Source: Chromatiales bacterium (ex Bugula neritina AB1) (lineage in GTDB: Bacteria > Pseudomonadota > Gammaproteobacteria > Granulosicoccales > Granulosicoccaceae). From it: a stretch of DNA of 64,000 bases. A program made the position numbers and the translations under genes. The notes under the pieces are model-generated. The model did no database searches, had not been told where the DNA came from, and was given only the letters and a program-made list of their open reading frames with translations. Below, in pieces: positions 27,510-36,209 of the stretch. The stretch is taken from positions 24,125 to 88,124 of the forward strand of contig MDLA01000133.1 in the NCBI GenBank assembly GCA_001730015.1. The letters are read 5' to 3'. Every line of letters starts with the position of its first letter. Position 1 is the first letter of the stretch.

Positions 27510-28727
27510 ATGGCTGGTCCGTTACGGTTCCTATTGCTGAATCTCGCCCATTTTCTTGATCACCTGTTCATGCTGGTATTTGCCACCGTGGCTGCGCTCG
27601 CATTGATATCAGAGTGGCAAATGAGTTACTCACAGCTGATTCCTTATGCAACACCGGGCTTTGTTGCGTTTGGTTTGTTCGCGCTTCCTGCAGGCTGGCT
27701 GGCTGATCGATGGGACCGTCACCTGATGATGGTGGTGTTTTTTACAGGTATTGGTTTATCTGCCGTGGCTACCGCATTAGCAACATCGCCGCTGCAGATT
27801 GGCGTTGGTTTGTTCTGCATTGGTGTGTTTGCTGCGATCTACCATCCGGTAGGTATCGCGCTGGTTCTTGAAGGACAGCAGCGTGCCGGTATTCGGGTCG
27901 CTGTCAACGGTGTGTGGGGAAATATGGGAGTAGCGGTCGCGGCATTGCTGACAGCGTATTTCATAGATACTGTTGGCTGGCGTGCCGCATTTGTGGTTCC
28001 GGGTGTTGTCTCCTGTCTGCTGGGTGTTTTGTACTGGTTTACGCTGCGGCTGACGGAGGCATCGGCAATAACTCAGTCACCGGGGAAGAAAAAACCGGTT
28101 ATGCTGCTGGACAAAGCGATCCTTGTGCGTGTGCTTGCTGTAGTCTTTTTCACGACAGCACTCGGGGGCCTGGTGTTTCAGAGTACTACTTTTGCGTTGC
28201 CTAGAATCCTCGCTGAGCGGGTGAGCTCACTTGAGGGTGCGGCTACCCTGGTCGGGCAGATTGCATTTATGGCTTTTGCAGCCGGTTCCCTCGGGCAACT
28301 GATTGTTGGCTACCTGCTTGATCGGTGTTCTATTGCCTTTGTTTTTATGAGCGTTGCAGCGCTGCAAGTGCTGTTCTTTTCGATCGCCATTTTTGCAGAG
28401 GAGAAGGTAGCTATAGTTGCGGCCGTCGGTTACATGCTGGCCGCCTTCGGGCAAATACCAATAAACGATATTTTAATCGGTCGAATAGCCGCGCCGGAAC
28501 TACGCAGCCGTATTTTGGCTATGCGCTATACGATTACTTTTATTGTTATGGCGAGTACGGTGCCGTTGATCGCATGGATACATGCATCCCATGGTTTCGG
28601 ACTACTGTTTAAGGTTCTCGCAATGGCATCTGCACTGATTTTCCTTGCAGTCTGTACACTGATTTCAACGGAACGACAGCTAATTGGAGATACACTGACT
28701 AGTTCCCCGGAACCTGTCCGGGAATGA
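27510..28727 (+). CDS. MFS transporter
   Basis: 405 residues from the ATG at 27510, which has GGAG six bases before it; an upstream frame from 27417 lacks this. Twelve hydrophobic helices, with the MFS loop motif GWLADRWDRH between helices 2 and 3, and a fosmidomycin-resistance-like start (NLAHFLDHLFMLVF). Substrate unknown. The last residues and the TGA stop (28725-28727) are encoded by the left end of repeat A copy 2 (28713 on), so the C-terminus was probably rewritten by the insertion. Confidence 0.92.
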   Translation: MAGPLRFLLLNLAHFLDHLFMLVFATVAALALISEWQMSYSQLIPYATPGFVAFGLFALPAGWLADRWDRHLMMVVFFTGIGLSAVATALATSPLQIGVGLFCIGVFAAIYHPVGIALVLEGQQRAGIRVAVNGVWGNMGVAVAALLTAYFIDTVGWRAAFVVPGVVSCLLGVLYWFTLRLTEASAITQSPGKKKPVMLLDKAILVRVLAVVFFTTALGGLVFQSTTFALPRILAERVSSLEGAATLVGQIAFMAFAAGSLGQLIVGYLLDRCSIAFVFMSVAALQVLFFSIAIFAEEKVAIVAAVGYMLAAFGQIPINDILIGRIAAPELRSRILAMRYTITFIVMASTVPLIAWIHASHGFGLLFKVLAMASALIFLAVCTLISTERQLIGDTLTSSPEPVRE

Positions 28728-28865
28728 GTATCTACAGCAGACGCGATCTTCAGGTCAGCTATTGCGATTAATTTCGTAAACGTATGAATAACTACTCTCT
28801 GCAATCGACCGAAATATCCGACTCAATACCTCACGCCCTCGCTACGACCCTTATTCTCAGACAAG
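28713..28865 (+). repeat. Dispersed repeat A, copy 2
   Basis: Left end CCTGTCCGGGAATG (28713-28726), right end CTTATTCTCAGACAAG up to 28865, whose complement CTTGTCTGAGAATAAG matches the left ends of the family. The interior aligns with copy 1: ACGCGATCTTC, then TATGAATAACTAC, CGAAATATC and CCTCGCTACGACCC. Frameshifts interrupt the frame kept open in copies 1 and 3. It overlaps the last 15 bp of the MFS gene, including the stop codon. Confidence 0.9.
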
Positions 28866-28876
28866 CTTTTATCTAA

Positions 28877-29043
28877 CATTATTCACGGGATTAACAGGAT
28901 CTCACTTGATTTTTGATACCACAGAGAATTTTTTCTCTTGAAAATATCAGTAAGCATTTGACGCGAGAAGAAAATCCACTGTGAAATCTCTTGGCGTGAA
29001 TAGATCAGGTTGGCGCGATATCCTCGCCACCACTTGAATAATG
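28877..29043 (+). repeat. Dispersed repeat B, copy 2
   Basis: 167 bp bounded by perfect 9-bp inverted ends CATTATTCA (28877-28885) and TGAATAATG (29035-29043). It matches 4888-5060 on the opposite strand over its length. It starts 11 bp after repeat A copy 2, giving a composite A-B block of 331 bp between the MFS and amidase genes. The remaining spacer to the amidase gene (29044-29155) holds its promoter and nothing else I can name. Confidence 0.88.
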
Positions 29044-29155
29044 CGGGCTAGCCTGCTGTCAGGTCTCGAAGGAAACTCTTTAGATTTGTTAAATTAGCTG
29101 GCGGATAGGGTAGACTATCTACTGATTCCCATAAATTTAAAGAGTAATCAGGAAT

Positions 29156-30589
29156 ATGTCGGACCCGTGTGACCTCACTGCGGTAGAAGCTCTGGAGCAG
29201 ATTCGCGCCAGACAACTTTCTCCTGTTGAGCTGTTTGAAAGCTGTGTTGAACGAATTGATGCGATTAACGGCACGGTCAATGCCGTTGTCGCAATTGATC
29301 TGGAAGGCGGGCGTGAGCATGCGCGGCGTACGGAAAAAACCCTGCAGCAAGGTGGCGATATCGGTCTGCTGGGCGGCTTGCCCACCGGCATTAAGGATCT
29401 TGAAGCGACTGCCGGTCTGAGAACTACCTGGGGTTCGTTACTGTTCAAAGATGATATCCCGGAACAGGATGATCAGATGGTGGCTGATATCCGTTCTGAT
29501 GGCGGAAATATCTTTTGCAAAACAAATACCCCCGAATTTGGTGCCGGTGGCAATACGGTGAATCGGGTTTATGGTGCTACTGGCAACCCGTTTAATCCTG
29601 AGCTTACCTGTGCTGGTTCTTCGGGCGGAACAGCGGTTGCGCTGGCAACCGGAATGATGCCAGTCGCGACGGGGTCTGATTATGGAGGTAGTTTGCGTAC
29701 CCCGGCTGCCTTTTGTGGTATAACCGGATTTCGACCGTCACCGGGAACGGTACCGAGTGTACATGCGGGCAGTGCTCTGACGCCTTTTCCGGTGCTGGGT
29801 CCAATGGGACGAACAGTAGCTGATGCTCATTTACTGTTGCGCTCACAGGCAGGTTTTGATTCCCGGGATCCTTTCAGTTCTTCTGATAAAACGATTCCAT
29901 CTACACTGGAAAGCGATGACCTTGGTTCCTTGCGTGTAGCCTGGTCAGCTGATCTTGGTTGCTGCCCTATAGATTCCGGGATAAAGGCAACTTTTCTGTC
30001 ACGAATGAACCGACTGAAGAGCGCTTTTAAAGAGTGTGATGAAAGCGCGCCACCTATGGACAACGTTCACAGCGTGTTTGAAGTGCTGCGAGGTCTGAAT
30101 TATGTCGGAGCCCATGCTGAGCGGCTGAAGGAAAATAGAGATCTTCTAGGGCCCAACGTCATCGACAACACAGAACGGGGTTTATTGTTAACCGCAGAGC
30201 AGATCGCACATGCCTACACACAACATGCAGAAATCTATCGCAACACACTGAGCTTTTTTAAGGACGTTGATCTTTTGATCTGCCCGGCTGCTGCTGTAAG
30301 CCCTTTTCCGCACAGCCAGTTAACAGTGACTGAAATCAATGGCGAAAAAATGCCAACCTACATGCGATGGTTGGCTTTGTCCTATGTGCCGACGACAACA
30401 ATGTGCTGCATTTGTGTGTTGCCGTGTGGACTCGACGATAGCGGCATGCCATTCGGTATTCAGGTGATTGGACCGATCGGCTCCGATGCGCGGGTTCTGG
30501 CGGCCGCTTCAAGTATTGAGCAGTTTTTCGCAGCCGATGAGTCTACACGTCGACCGTTACCTGATATAAAAATGCTATCGGGGAAATAA
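29156..30589 (+). CDS. Amidase, amidase-signature family
   Basis: 477 residues, cytoplasmic. Hydrolyses carboxylic amides through a Ser-cisSer-Lys triad. The lysine is in GLPTGIKDLEAT, the cis-serine and flexible loop in CAGSSGGTAVALATGMMPVATGSDYGGSLRTPA, where the nucleophile serine is in GGSLRTPA. The C-terminal part (CGLDDSGMPFGIQVIGPIG) is typical. The exact substrate cannot be told; GatA-type transamidation is unlikely because no gatB or gatC is near. It leads a possible three-gene unit with the PuuD-like and SDR genes (97 and 18 bp gaps). Confidence 0.93.
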   Translation: MSDPCDLTAVEALEQIRARQLSPVELFESCVERIDAINGTVNAVVAIDLEGGREHARRTEKTLQQGGDIGLLGGLPTGIKDLEATAGLRTTWGSLLFKDDIPEQDDQMVADIRSDGGNIFCKTNTPEFGAGGNTVNRVYGATGNPFNPELTCAGSSGGTAVALATGMMPVATGSDYGGSLRTPAAFCGITGFRPSPGTVPSVHAGSALTPFPVLGPMGRTVADAHLLLRSQAGFDSRDPFSSSDKTIPSTLESDDLGSLRVAWSADLGCCPIDSGIKATFLSRMNRLKSAFKECDESAPPMDNVHSVFEVLRGLNYVGAHAERLKENRDLLGPNVIDNTERGLLLTAEQIAHAYTQHAEIYRNTLSFFKDVDLLICPAAAVSPFPHSQLTVTEINGEKMPTYMRWLALSYVPTTTMCCICVLPCGLDDSGMPFGIQVIGPIGSDARVLAAASSIEQFFAADESTRRPLPDIKMLSGK

Positions 30590-30686
30590 ATATCCAGCTT
30601 TGTCTGTGGTGAGGTGGTTTTGTCAGCAATCAGGCCACCAGGGATTATCGATAAAATTCAGCAGATCTTATTAGGGGGAAGCCAAC

Positions 30687-31325
30687 GTGGTCTATTTTAT
30701 TGAATTTTTGTTTCGCTGGGCGCATGTCTTATTCGGAATGACCTGGGTCGGGCTGCTGTATTACTTCAATTTTATTCAAGGTGAATATTTTAAGGAGGCG
30801 GAGGCCTCGGCCAAAGCAGATGCATTGAAAAAGTTGGCCCCTCGCGCGCTGTGGTGGTTTCGATGGGGCGCGATGATGACGTTCGCTACCGGTGTCTACC
30901 TTTTTATCAGTCTGGGGGCGGCGGTAAATCAGTACATAACGGTTGCTGCACTGATGGGTACGATCATGTTTTTTAACGTCTGGTTAATTATATGGCCGCA
31001 TCAGAAAGTCGTTTGTGGACTGAAACCGGGAGATGCTGCGGTGTCAGGGGCGAAGGCATTGCTGGCATCACGTACAAATACCTTATTTTCAGGCCCTATG
31101 TTGTTTGGCATGCTGGCTTCGAAGCATGGAGGCTTTGGAGCAGGCGGTGGCATCGAGTCGGTGTCGTTTTCGGATTTCGGTTTTCTTCTGGTTCTGCTGA
31201 TGATACTGGTGCTTGAAGCCAATGCGATATTGGGTAAATTACGCCAGCTTGCAACGGTCAGTGGTGTAGTACACATGAGTATTGCTCTCACAGCCGTGAT
31301 GTACCTGGTGCTGCATTTTCTGTAG
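30687..31325 (+). CDS. PuuD-type urate oxidase membrane domain protein, without cytochrome
   Basis: 212 residues from GTG with AGGGGG eight bases before it. Six or so hydrophobic helices. The start FLFRWAHVLFGMTWVGLLYYFNFIQ and the later FFNVWLIIWPHQKVV are the pattern of the N-terminal membrane domain of urate hydroxylase PuuD. Full PuuD also carries a C-terminal cytochrome c; here the protein ends after the membrane domain and no CxxCH motif is present. Whether it acts on urate is unproven. Flanked by amidase and SDR genes. Confidence 0.8.
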   Translation: MVYFIEFLFRWAHVLFGMTWVGLLYYFNFIQGEYFKEAEASAKADALKKLAPRALWWFRWGAMMTFATGVYLFISLGAAVNQYITVAALMGTIMFFNVWLIIWPHQKVVCGLKPGDAAVSGAKALLASRTNTLFSGPMLFGMLASKHGGFGAGGGIESVSFSDFGFLLVLLMILVLEANAILGKLRQLATVSGVVHMSIALTAVMYLVLHFL

Positions 31326-31343
31326 TTTTTTGTTTTGAAAACT

Positions 31344-32114
31344 ATGAGCGCGGAATTTATGTTTGATTTAAAAGACAAGGTGGCGATTATCACCGGTTCT
31401 ACCCGGGGTATCGGTAAAGCCATTGCCCGCAGCTATGCGCAAATGGGAGCGAAGGTGGTTGTGTCCAGTCGCAAGGCGGACGCGTGTGAGGCGGTAATTG
31501 AAGAATTCCGGTCAGAGGGTCTGGAAGCTATAGCGATACCTTGTCACGTTGGGCGTAAAGATCAATTGATCAGGCTGGTGGACGAAACTGTGTCTAAATG
31601 GGGCCGTATTGATATTCTTGTCTGTAATGCGGCGACGAATCCGGTTTATGGTCCTATGCATCAGATCAGTGATGAAGCATTTGATACCGTGATTAACACC
31701 AACGTTCGTGGCGTATTTCAGCTGTGCAATCTGGTGTGTCCCGGAATGGCCGATCGTGGTGAAGGTGCTGTTATTGTGGTATCCAGCATTGCTGCGATTC
31801 GCGGCGATGCGGTGTTGGGAGTTTATGGTATTTCTAAAGTGGCGGAGACTGCTCTGGTTCGAAATCTAGCTGTTGAGTGGGGACCACAGGGCGTCAGAGC
31901 TAATGCTATTGCACCGGGTTTAATTAAAACCGATTTTGCCAGGGCGCTCTGGGAAGATCCGGCTCGATTGGGTCGGGTGGAGCAATCGACGCCCTTGCGT
32001 CGTATCGGTCAGCCGGAGGAGATTGCCGGTGTCAGCTTGTTTCTCGCCAGTAAGGCATCTTCCTTTGTAACGGGTCAAACTATTGTTGCGGATGGGGGAA
32101 TGACCATATGCTGA
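31344..32114 (+). CDS. Short-chain dehydrogenase/reductase
   Basis: 256 residues. NAD(P)-dependent oxidation or reduction of an alcohol or ketone. Rossmann motif TGSTRGIG near residue 20, NNAG-equivalent CNAATNP, catalytic Ser in VVSSIAAIRG and YxxxK in YGISK, and C-terminal GQTIVADGGMTIC. Starts at 31344 and 31359 are both possible (MSAEFMFDLKDK); a TTG at 31335 is less likely. The protein resembles FabG-like and DHRS4-like SDRs. It is 18 bp after the PuuD-like gene. Confidence 0.92.
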   Translation: MSAEFMFDLKDKVAIITGSTRGIGKAIARSYAQMGAKVVVSSRKADACEAVIEEFRSEGLEAIAIPCHVGRKDQLIRLVDETVSKWGRIDILVCNAATNPVYGPMHQISDEAFDTVINTNVRGVFQLCNLVCPGMADRGEGAVIVVSSIAAIRGDAVLGVYGISKVAETALVRNLAVEWGPQGVRANAIAPGLIKTDFARALWEDPARLGRVEQSTPLRRIGQPEEIAGVSLFLASKASSFVTGQTIVADGGMTIC

Positions 32115-32239
32115 GTAGTCTTCATGGCAAAGCTTAGGTAAAGTAGCGTGTAGTGAACCCAGCGAGTCAACCGCTTAGAACTGTATTCGGGTGGCACATG
32201 CGTTGATAGATACTGCATTGATTGCCCATTGAGTAAGTA

Positions 32240-33091
32240 TTGGACACCAGATACCTAAGTGATATTCAACCGCAGTTTTTCCCGCGGCTGCATTATTTTT
32301 CCCGAATGCTCAATTCTCACGAATTTATTTTTCGAGATGATGTGCAGTTTGTCCGTAATCACAGATATCCGGACGGGCGACGGCAGCCGTCTTACCAGAT
32401 ACATACACCGGTTGTGGGTTCGAACGGCTTGTTGCTTTTGAATGCACAAATAAAAAAGAAGTCTGGTCAATCTATTCGTTATCAGCAGCTTTCGTATGAG
32501 CCGGACTGGACAAAAAAACTGCTGAATAAGCTCGATGAGTGTTATAGAAAAGCTCCCTGCTATGGGGCGATACGAGGGGAGCTGGTTGGCTTGCTCAATT
32601 GTAGTTATGCCACGGTGGCGGAGCTGAATATTCGCACGACTTTGTGGGGCCTGTGTCGCTTGCTGGGTTTGACCTATGATAATCAGATACTGCCGAGTTC
32701 GATTGCTGCAATAGCGGCCACCACACCAGGCTGTCTGCTGCGGAGCATCTGCCTTGGGAGCGATCTGTTGGCGGATCAGGCGGGTGTTGTCAGTACCGCT
32801 ACAGATCGAATTCTGATGCTCTGTCGCAAAACAGAGAGTAGTGGCTATATAGCCGGTGGTACCGCAATCGCCAGCTATTTTGAGCTTGGAAAATTTTATT
32901 CTGGCGACATGCAGGTATTTCAGCAGCAATGGCGCTGCGCAGAGTATTCTCAGGGCCCGGGTGTTAGTCCGTTTGTAGCAAACCTTTCTATTCTGGATTT
33001 ACTGGCTCATCTGGAACCGTCAAAAGCGTTATCGCTTTTGACGAGTGACTTCGAGCTTGTGCCAGTAGATTGTTTAGTCAAGTCAGGTTAA
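32240..33091 (+). CDS. WbqC-like protein
   Basis: 283 residues from TTG. The N-terminus SDIQPQFFPRLHYFSRMLNSHEFIFRDDVQFVR follows the WbqC family (IxQPxYFPwxgyf, then FDDVQF), which is found in O-antigen and glycolipid gene clusters and is thought to act on nucleotide-activated amino-sugar or aminoacyl substrates. Mechanism is not settled. It opens the polysaccharide-related region and is convergent with the PIG-L gene. Its final 25 codons contain a perfect 11-bp hairpin in DNA (33018-33043). Confidence 0.85.
   Translation: MDTRYLSDIQPQFFPRLHYFSRMLNSHEFIFRDDVQFVRNHRYPDGRRQPSYQIHTPVVGSNGLLLLNAQIKKKSGQSIRYQQLSYEPDWTKKLLNKLDECYRKAPCYGAIRGELVGLLNCSYATVAELNIRTTLWGLCRLLGLTYDNQILPSSIAAIAATTPGCLLRSICLGSDLLADQAGVVSTATDRILMLCRKTESSGYIAGGTAIASYFELGKFYSGDMQVFQQQWRCAEYSQGPGVSPFVANLSILDLLAHLEPSKALSLLTSDFELVPVDCLVKSG
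33018..33043. other. Perfect hairpin near the end of the wbqC-like gene
   Basis: CGTCAAAAGCG and CGCTTTTGACG form an 11-bp perfect inverted repeat around the loop TTAT. It lies in the coding region, 48 bp before the stop. No T-run follows, so it is not a canonical terminator. It may act on the mRNA end or be a protein-binding site. Confidence 0.6.
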
Positions 33092-33126
33092 ACGCTGCAA
33101 CGTCTTAGCGAATCTCTAACAGTTGA

Positions 33127-33834
33127 TCATACTATTAAGCGTTTAATTTTAAATGCTTCGGCATAGTTTGATTGTGTCTGTAAGCCCCGGTATTTCGCTT
33201 GTATGGTTATACCGTTAACTGACAGCGGAGAGTTTTCTGATTTTAACTGTGACGAATAAAACTTCAGCGCCTCGACTTTTCTTGCGAAATCTTCGTCGGT
33301 TAATTCGACATATAAATTGGGTCTCTCCGGAGATTCACTGTGACCCCAGTTGGAGTAGGGTAATTCGTAGGTTATTACGAGTGGCTGAAAATGCTTGAAT
33401 CGTGCTTCGGCCGGTCGGGTGGCTGTTATTACCGCTGAGTACAATGCGCGGTGATCCTGATTGTAGTCATCGTGATCCGGTGCGATCAGAATGTCAGGTT
33501 TGACATTCTGGAGTGAGCATCGTGCGTCACGTTCAATGAGCGAAATCAGTTTGGAATTTGGAAGACTGTCCAGCTTCAGGTGATACTCGTTGCCGGGTAA
33601 GGCAAGTTCGTAGTCTTCGAACTGGTAGAAGTCTGCGACGTTTTCTATTTCCTTGATTCGCTCTTGCGGGCCTGAAGAACCTTTATTGGAAAAATCCCGG
33701 GTTTCCCCGACGGTGACGTACAGCACGTATACTTTGCAGTTTTGCCTGATCATTTTAGCGATCAGCCCTCCGCAACCGAACACTTCATCGTCAGGGTGTG
33801 GTGCTATTACAAGAGCGGTTTTATTACTGAACAT
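33127..33834 (-). CDS. PIG-L/LmbE family N-deacetylase
   Basis: 235 residues. Zinc-dependent removal of an N-acetyl group from a sugar or related amide. The zinc motif is APHPDDEVFGCGG (residues 11-23), with a second histidine in PDHDDYNQDHRALY. Typical LmbE length. It stands between a WbqC-like gene and glycosyltransferase, which suggests a role in modifying a surface glycan. The convergent wbqC stop is 35 bp away. Upstream (to 34050) lies repeat A copy 3. Confidence 0.9.
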   Translation of the reverse strand: MFSNKTALVIAPHPDDEVFGCGGLIAKMIRQNCKVYVLYVTVGETRDFSNKGSSGPQERIKEIENVADFYQFEDYELALPGNEYHLKLDSLPNSKLISLIERDARCSLQNVKPDILIAPDHDDYNQDHRALYSAVITATRPAEARFKHFQPLVITYELPYSNWGHSESPERPNLYVELTDEDFARKVEALKFYSSQLKSENSPLSVNGITIQAKYRGLQTQSNYAEAFKIKRLIV

Positions 33835-33894
33835 GGCAATCTCCGTCTGAGCTTTTTTAGGAGCAGATCCGTTGGGTTGTTTTTCGCCAGGTGA

Positions 33895-34047
33895 CTATCC
33901 GGGAATGCGGGGCGTAGCGAGGAAGTATGATTTTGAGCCGGAAATAGTGATCGATTGTGGCGAATAGTTATTTATATTCAACTCAATCGACCGTAATTGC
34001 CGGCCAAAAGAACACATCTGCAGTAGATTATACATTCTCGCACAGAC
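33895..34047 (-). repeat. Dispersed repeat A, copy 3, abutting a stop codon
   Basis: On the plus strand the ends are CTATCCGGGAATG (33895-33907) and CATTCTCGCACAGAC (34033-34047). On the minus strand it stays open over about 50 codons in the same frame as copy 1 (shared peptide NNYSPQSI, and end TPRIPG against TPIPG). Its edge is 2 bp beyond the glycosyltransferase stop codon (34050-34052). An open frame 33895-34185 spans it but starts inside the glycosyltransferase gene and is not called. Confidence 0.9.
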
Positions 34048-34049
34048 CC

Positions 34050-36086
34050 CTAAGTGACGTTGCTTGAAGTACGTGTCGGGCTTGTCCATCGTCCGTTTGA
34101 TTTGACGAAGAAAGCCATAGGAAGTGTTATTAAAAAATACAGAGCATCCAGCCATCGAAGCGCAAAGTAAAAAAGCCCGTGCCATAGCATGGCAGATATG
34201 CCTGTGATTCGGGCGACGATAACAGTACCAACATAGTCCAATCCAAAAAATAGTACCAGACCTGCGAAAAACACGCTGGGGCTTGTGTTCGGAAAAATAG
34301 CCGGCAGTGCGGCGTCTGTGATCATAGGTACTGCTGCGAGAAAGCCGAGCAAGGGCAGTATTACCAGTGCGCTGCTAATCACCAAAGATTCGAGCATGAA
34401 AAACAGCAGGGCTACAATGAAGCGGCTTTGCCAGAGACCGTGGCGGAGTACCGTTTGCCAGAACCCGAGGTGCCAGCGCTTGATCTGGCTGGTGTAGTCG
34501 CTAAAGGAATGGGGTTCGTGGCAATAGGCAGCGGCTTTTGGACTGTAAGCTATACGACCGAGTTGCTTTCGATGCAATTCGAACGTCATATTAAAATCTT
34601 CTATAACGAGGCCTTCCGCTGCAATATCGATCTGCGGAATTATTTTAGTGCGGTAAATGCTGGAAAAACCGGGGATGATAAAGCTGACATTGAGATGCCG
34701 CGTCGTTTGCCCGTAGCGCAGAAATGCTTGGGTAATCATGTATAGTTTAATTCGATAACTGATGAAAAATGAGCCATAGCTGAGTGCTGTTTTTTTGTCC
34801 CACTTAGGGATTGCATGTCCGGCAACAGCAGAAACTTCCGGATCACTGAACAGCGGCAGTGCGTGACTCAGGTAGTCAGGATCTATCTCAGAGTCGGCAT
34901 CGAGAATCAATAGAAATTCGAAATTTTCACATAATCGAAAGTGCCTGATTGCAGTTTCCAGGGCTCGTGCTTTACCCATGTTGTTTATCAGATTAATGCG
35001 ATTGACCTGTAGTTGCGCCACGATATCACTCGTGTTGTCTTTTGATGCATCGTTAACTACAAACACATTCTTGCGCCCGACAAGCTTAATTGCCGACAGT
35101 ATAGTGGGCCTGATGCCGGAGCCTTCATTGTAAGCGGGAATAAGGATTGCGACATGGCTGCGGTTGAATACGGTTGTCGAAGGATTAACTGCATTCGATA
35201 CTGAACGGGTTGCCGTTCTTGTTGATGTCAGGTTTGCGATGGCAATCAGTAGCAAAAGGGGAATGCCAAGCGCCACAGAGACGTATTCCAGGTTCCATGG
35301 CGACAACTGAGAGGCGTTGGGAGCAGCAGTTTGAAATTCGCTTGTTATGCCGAGCAGCAGGCTCGCGGGTACTATGAATAACAAGTGCTGGTACAATTTT
35401 AGTTGTCTGCCATTCAGGATGATGCTTATTAGATAGATGGGAAAAACGATTGCAAAGTAGAAATAAAAGGCGGTTAGTGTCAATGAACCATGTGCTGTCT
35501 GAGAGGATTTAGATGCTGCCGAGCTGAGGCTTGCATTGTCAATATAGCCACTTTGGAAAGTAAGCCAGGTAAGAAAGGAAAAGTAGCTGACCAGAACAGT
35601 AAGAACCAGTGCCTTGCTATTGAGCATACCGTGTGCAGGCTGACTCTTGTCTATGTCTTTGCCTGAGATCGAGGTCAAGTTTACCGCCAACAGAGCCGCC
35701 GGGAGTATCAACAGAAACCATGCAAGCGCACGTTGTAGGATCGGCGTCAGCGACCCCAGCCAATGTGACCCGTAATACCAGCAGTAGGTGCTGAACGCTG
35801 CTACCAGTACCACAGCCACGTGCGATAATTTACTGCCTCGTTTTTCAGATGGAACACTCAGTAGGAAATAGATGACGAGGCCGGCAAGAACTGCAGAGTT
35901 TAACAAGGTTAATGCTGTCGAGTCCGAGGGCTTGCTAAGTGTAAATACCCCGACACTCAGTAGTAGTGTAGCGGTTACAGCGTGGTTGCGATGGGACAGT
36001 TCAACTACATATCGCGCTATACCTATAATGCCCCAGAAGAGAAAATTCCAACTGACCAGAAGAGGAATGATGAGTAGAAATTTCAT
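34050..36086 (-). CDS. Membrane glycosyltransferase family 2, processive type
   Basis: 678 residues. Residues 1-290 contain about eight hydrophobic helices with loops; residues about 305-545 are the GT2 catalytic domain: HVAILIPAYNEGSGIRPT, LLILDADSEIDPDYL (DxD), AEGLVIEDFNMTFELH (acidic catalytic ED) and QIKRWHLGFW (QxxRW near residue 532). These are the D, DxD, D, QxxRW set of processive synthases such as PgaC and cellulose or hyaluronan synthases. More helices follow. It likely polymerises or exports a surface polysaccharide. A terminator of the upstream UXS-like gene lies just before it. Repeat A copy 3 begins 2 bp after the stop. Confidence 0.9.
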   Translation of the reverse strand: MKFLLIIPLLVSWNFLFWGIIGIARYVVELSHRNHAVTATLLLSVGVFTLSKPSDSTALTLLNSAVLAGLVIYFLLSVPSEKRGSKLSHVAVVLVAAFSTYCWYYGSHWLGSLTPILQRALAWFLLILPAALLAVNLTSISGKDIDKSQPAHGMLNSKALVLTVLVSYFSFLTWLTFQSGYIDNASLSSAASKSSQTAHGSLTLTAFYFYFAIVFPIYLISIILNGRQLKLYQHLLFIVPASLLLGITSEFQTAAPNASQLSPWNLEYVSVALGIPLLLLIAIANLTSTRTATRSVSNAVNPSTTVFNRSHVAILIPAYNEGSGIRPTILSAIKLVGRKNVFVVNDASKDNTSDIVAQLQVNRINLINNMGKARALETAIRHFRLCENFEFLLILDADSEIDPDYLSHALPLFSDPEVSAVAGHAIPKWDKKTALSYGSFFISYRIKLYMITQAFLRYGQTTRHLNVSFIIPGFSSIYRTKIIPQIDIAAEGLVIEDFNMTFELHRKQLGRIAYSPKAAAYCHEPHSFSDYTSQIKRWHLGFWQTVLRHGLWQSRFIVALLFFMLESLVISSALVILPLLGFLAAVPMITDAALPAIFPNTSPSVFFAGLVLFFGLDYVGTVIVARITGISAMLWHGLFYFALRWLDALYFLITLPMAFFVKSNGRWTSPTRTSSNVT

Positions 36087-36125
36087 GGTTCCTCTTTATA
36101 CGGTTTGAATCAATTCAGAGATTGG

Positions 36126-36152
36126 AAAAACCGCTGACTGATGAGCCAGCGG
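36126..36152 (-). terminator. Rho-independent terminator of the UXS-like gene
   Basis: Read on the minus strand: CCGCTG, a 10-base loop, CAGCGG, then TTTTT. Stem halves are 36147-36152 and 36131-36136; the T-run is 36130-36126. It lies 58 bp beyond the UXS-like stop (36210) and 40 bp before the glycosyltransferase start (36086), so that gene needs its own promoter or read-through. Confidence 0.65.
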
Positions 36153-36209
36153 GCTCTGCAACAAGAATACTAAGCGTGAAATTGCACGCCTAAGTATCGG
36201 TAGAGAGTA

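Noticed and set aside
32255..32929. 224-codon minus-strand frame opposite the wbqC-like gene
   Set aside because: Antisense shadow of a gene with clear family motifs; protein has no recognisable pattern.
33895..34185. Open frame of 96 codons on the minus strand
   Set aside because: Starts inside the glycosyltransferase gene in another frame and is mainly repeat A sequence; no ribosome binding site.
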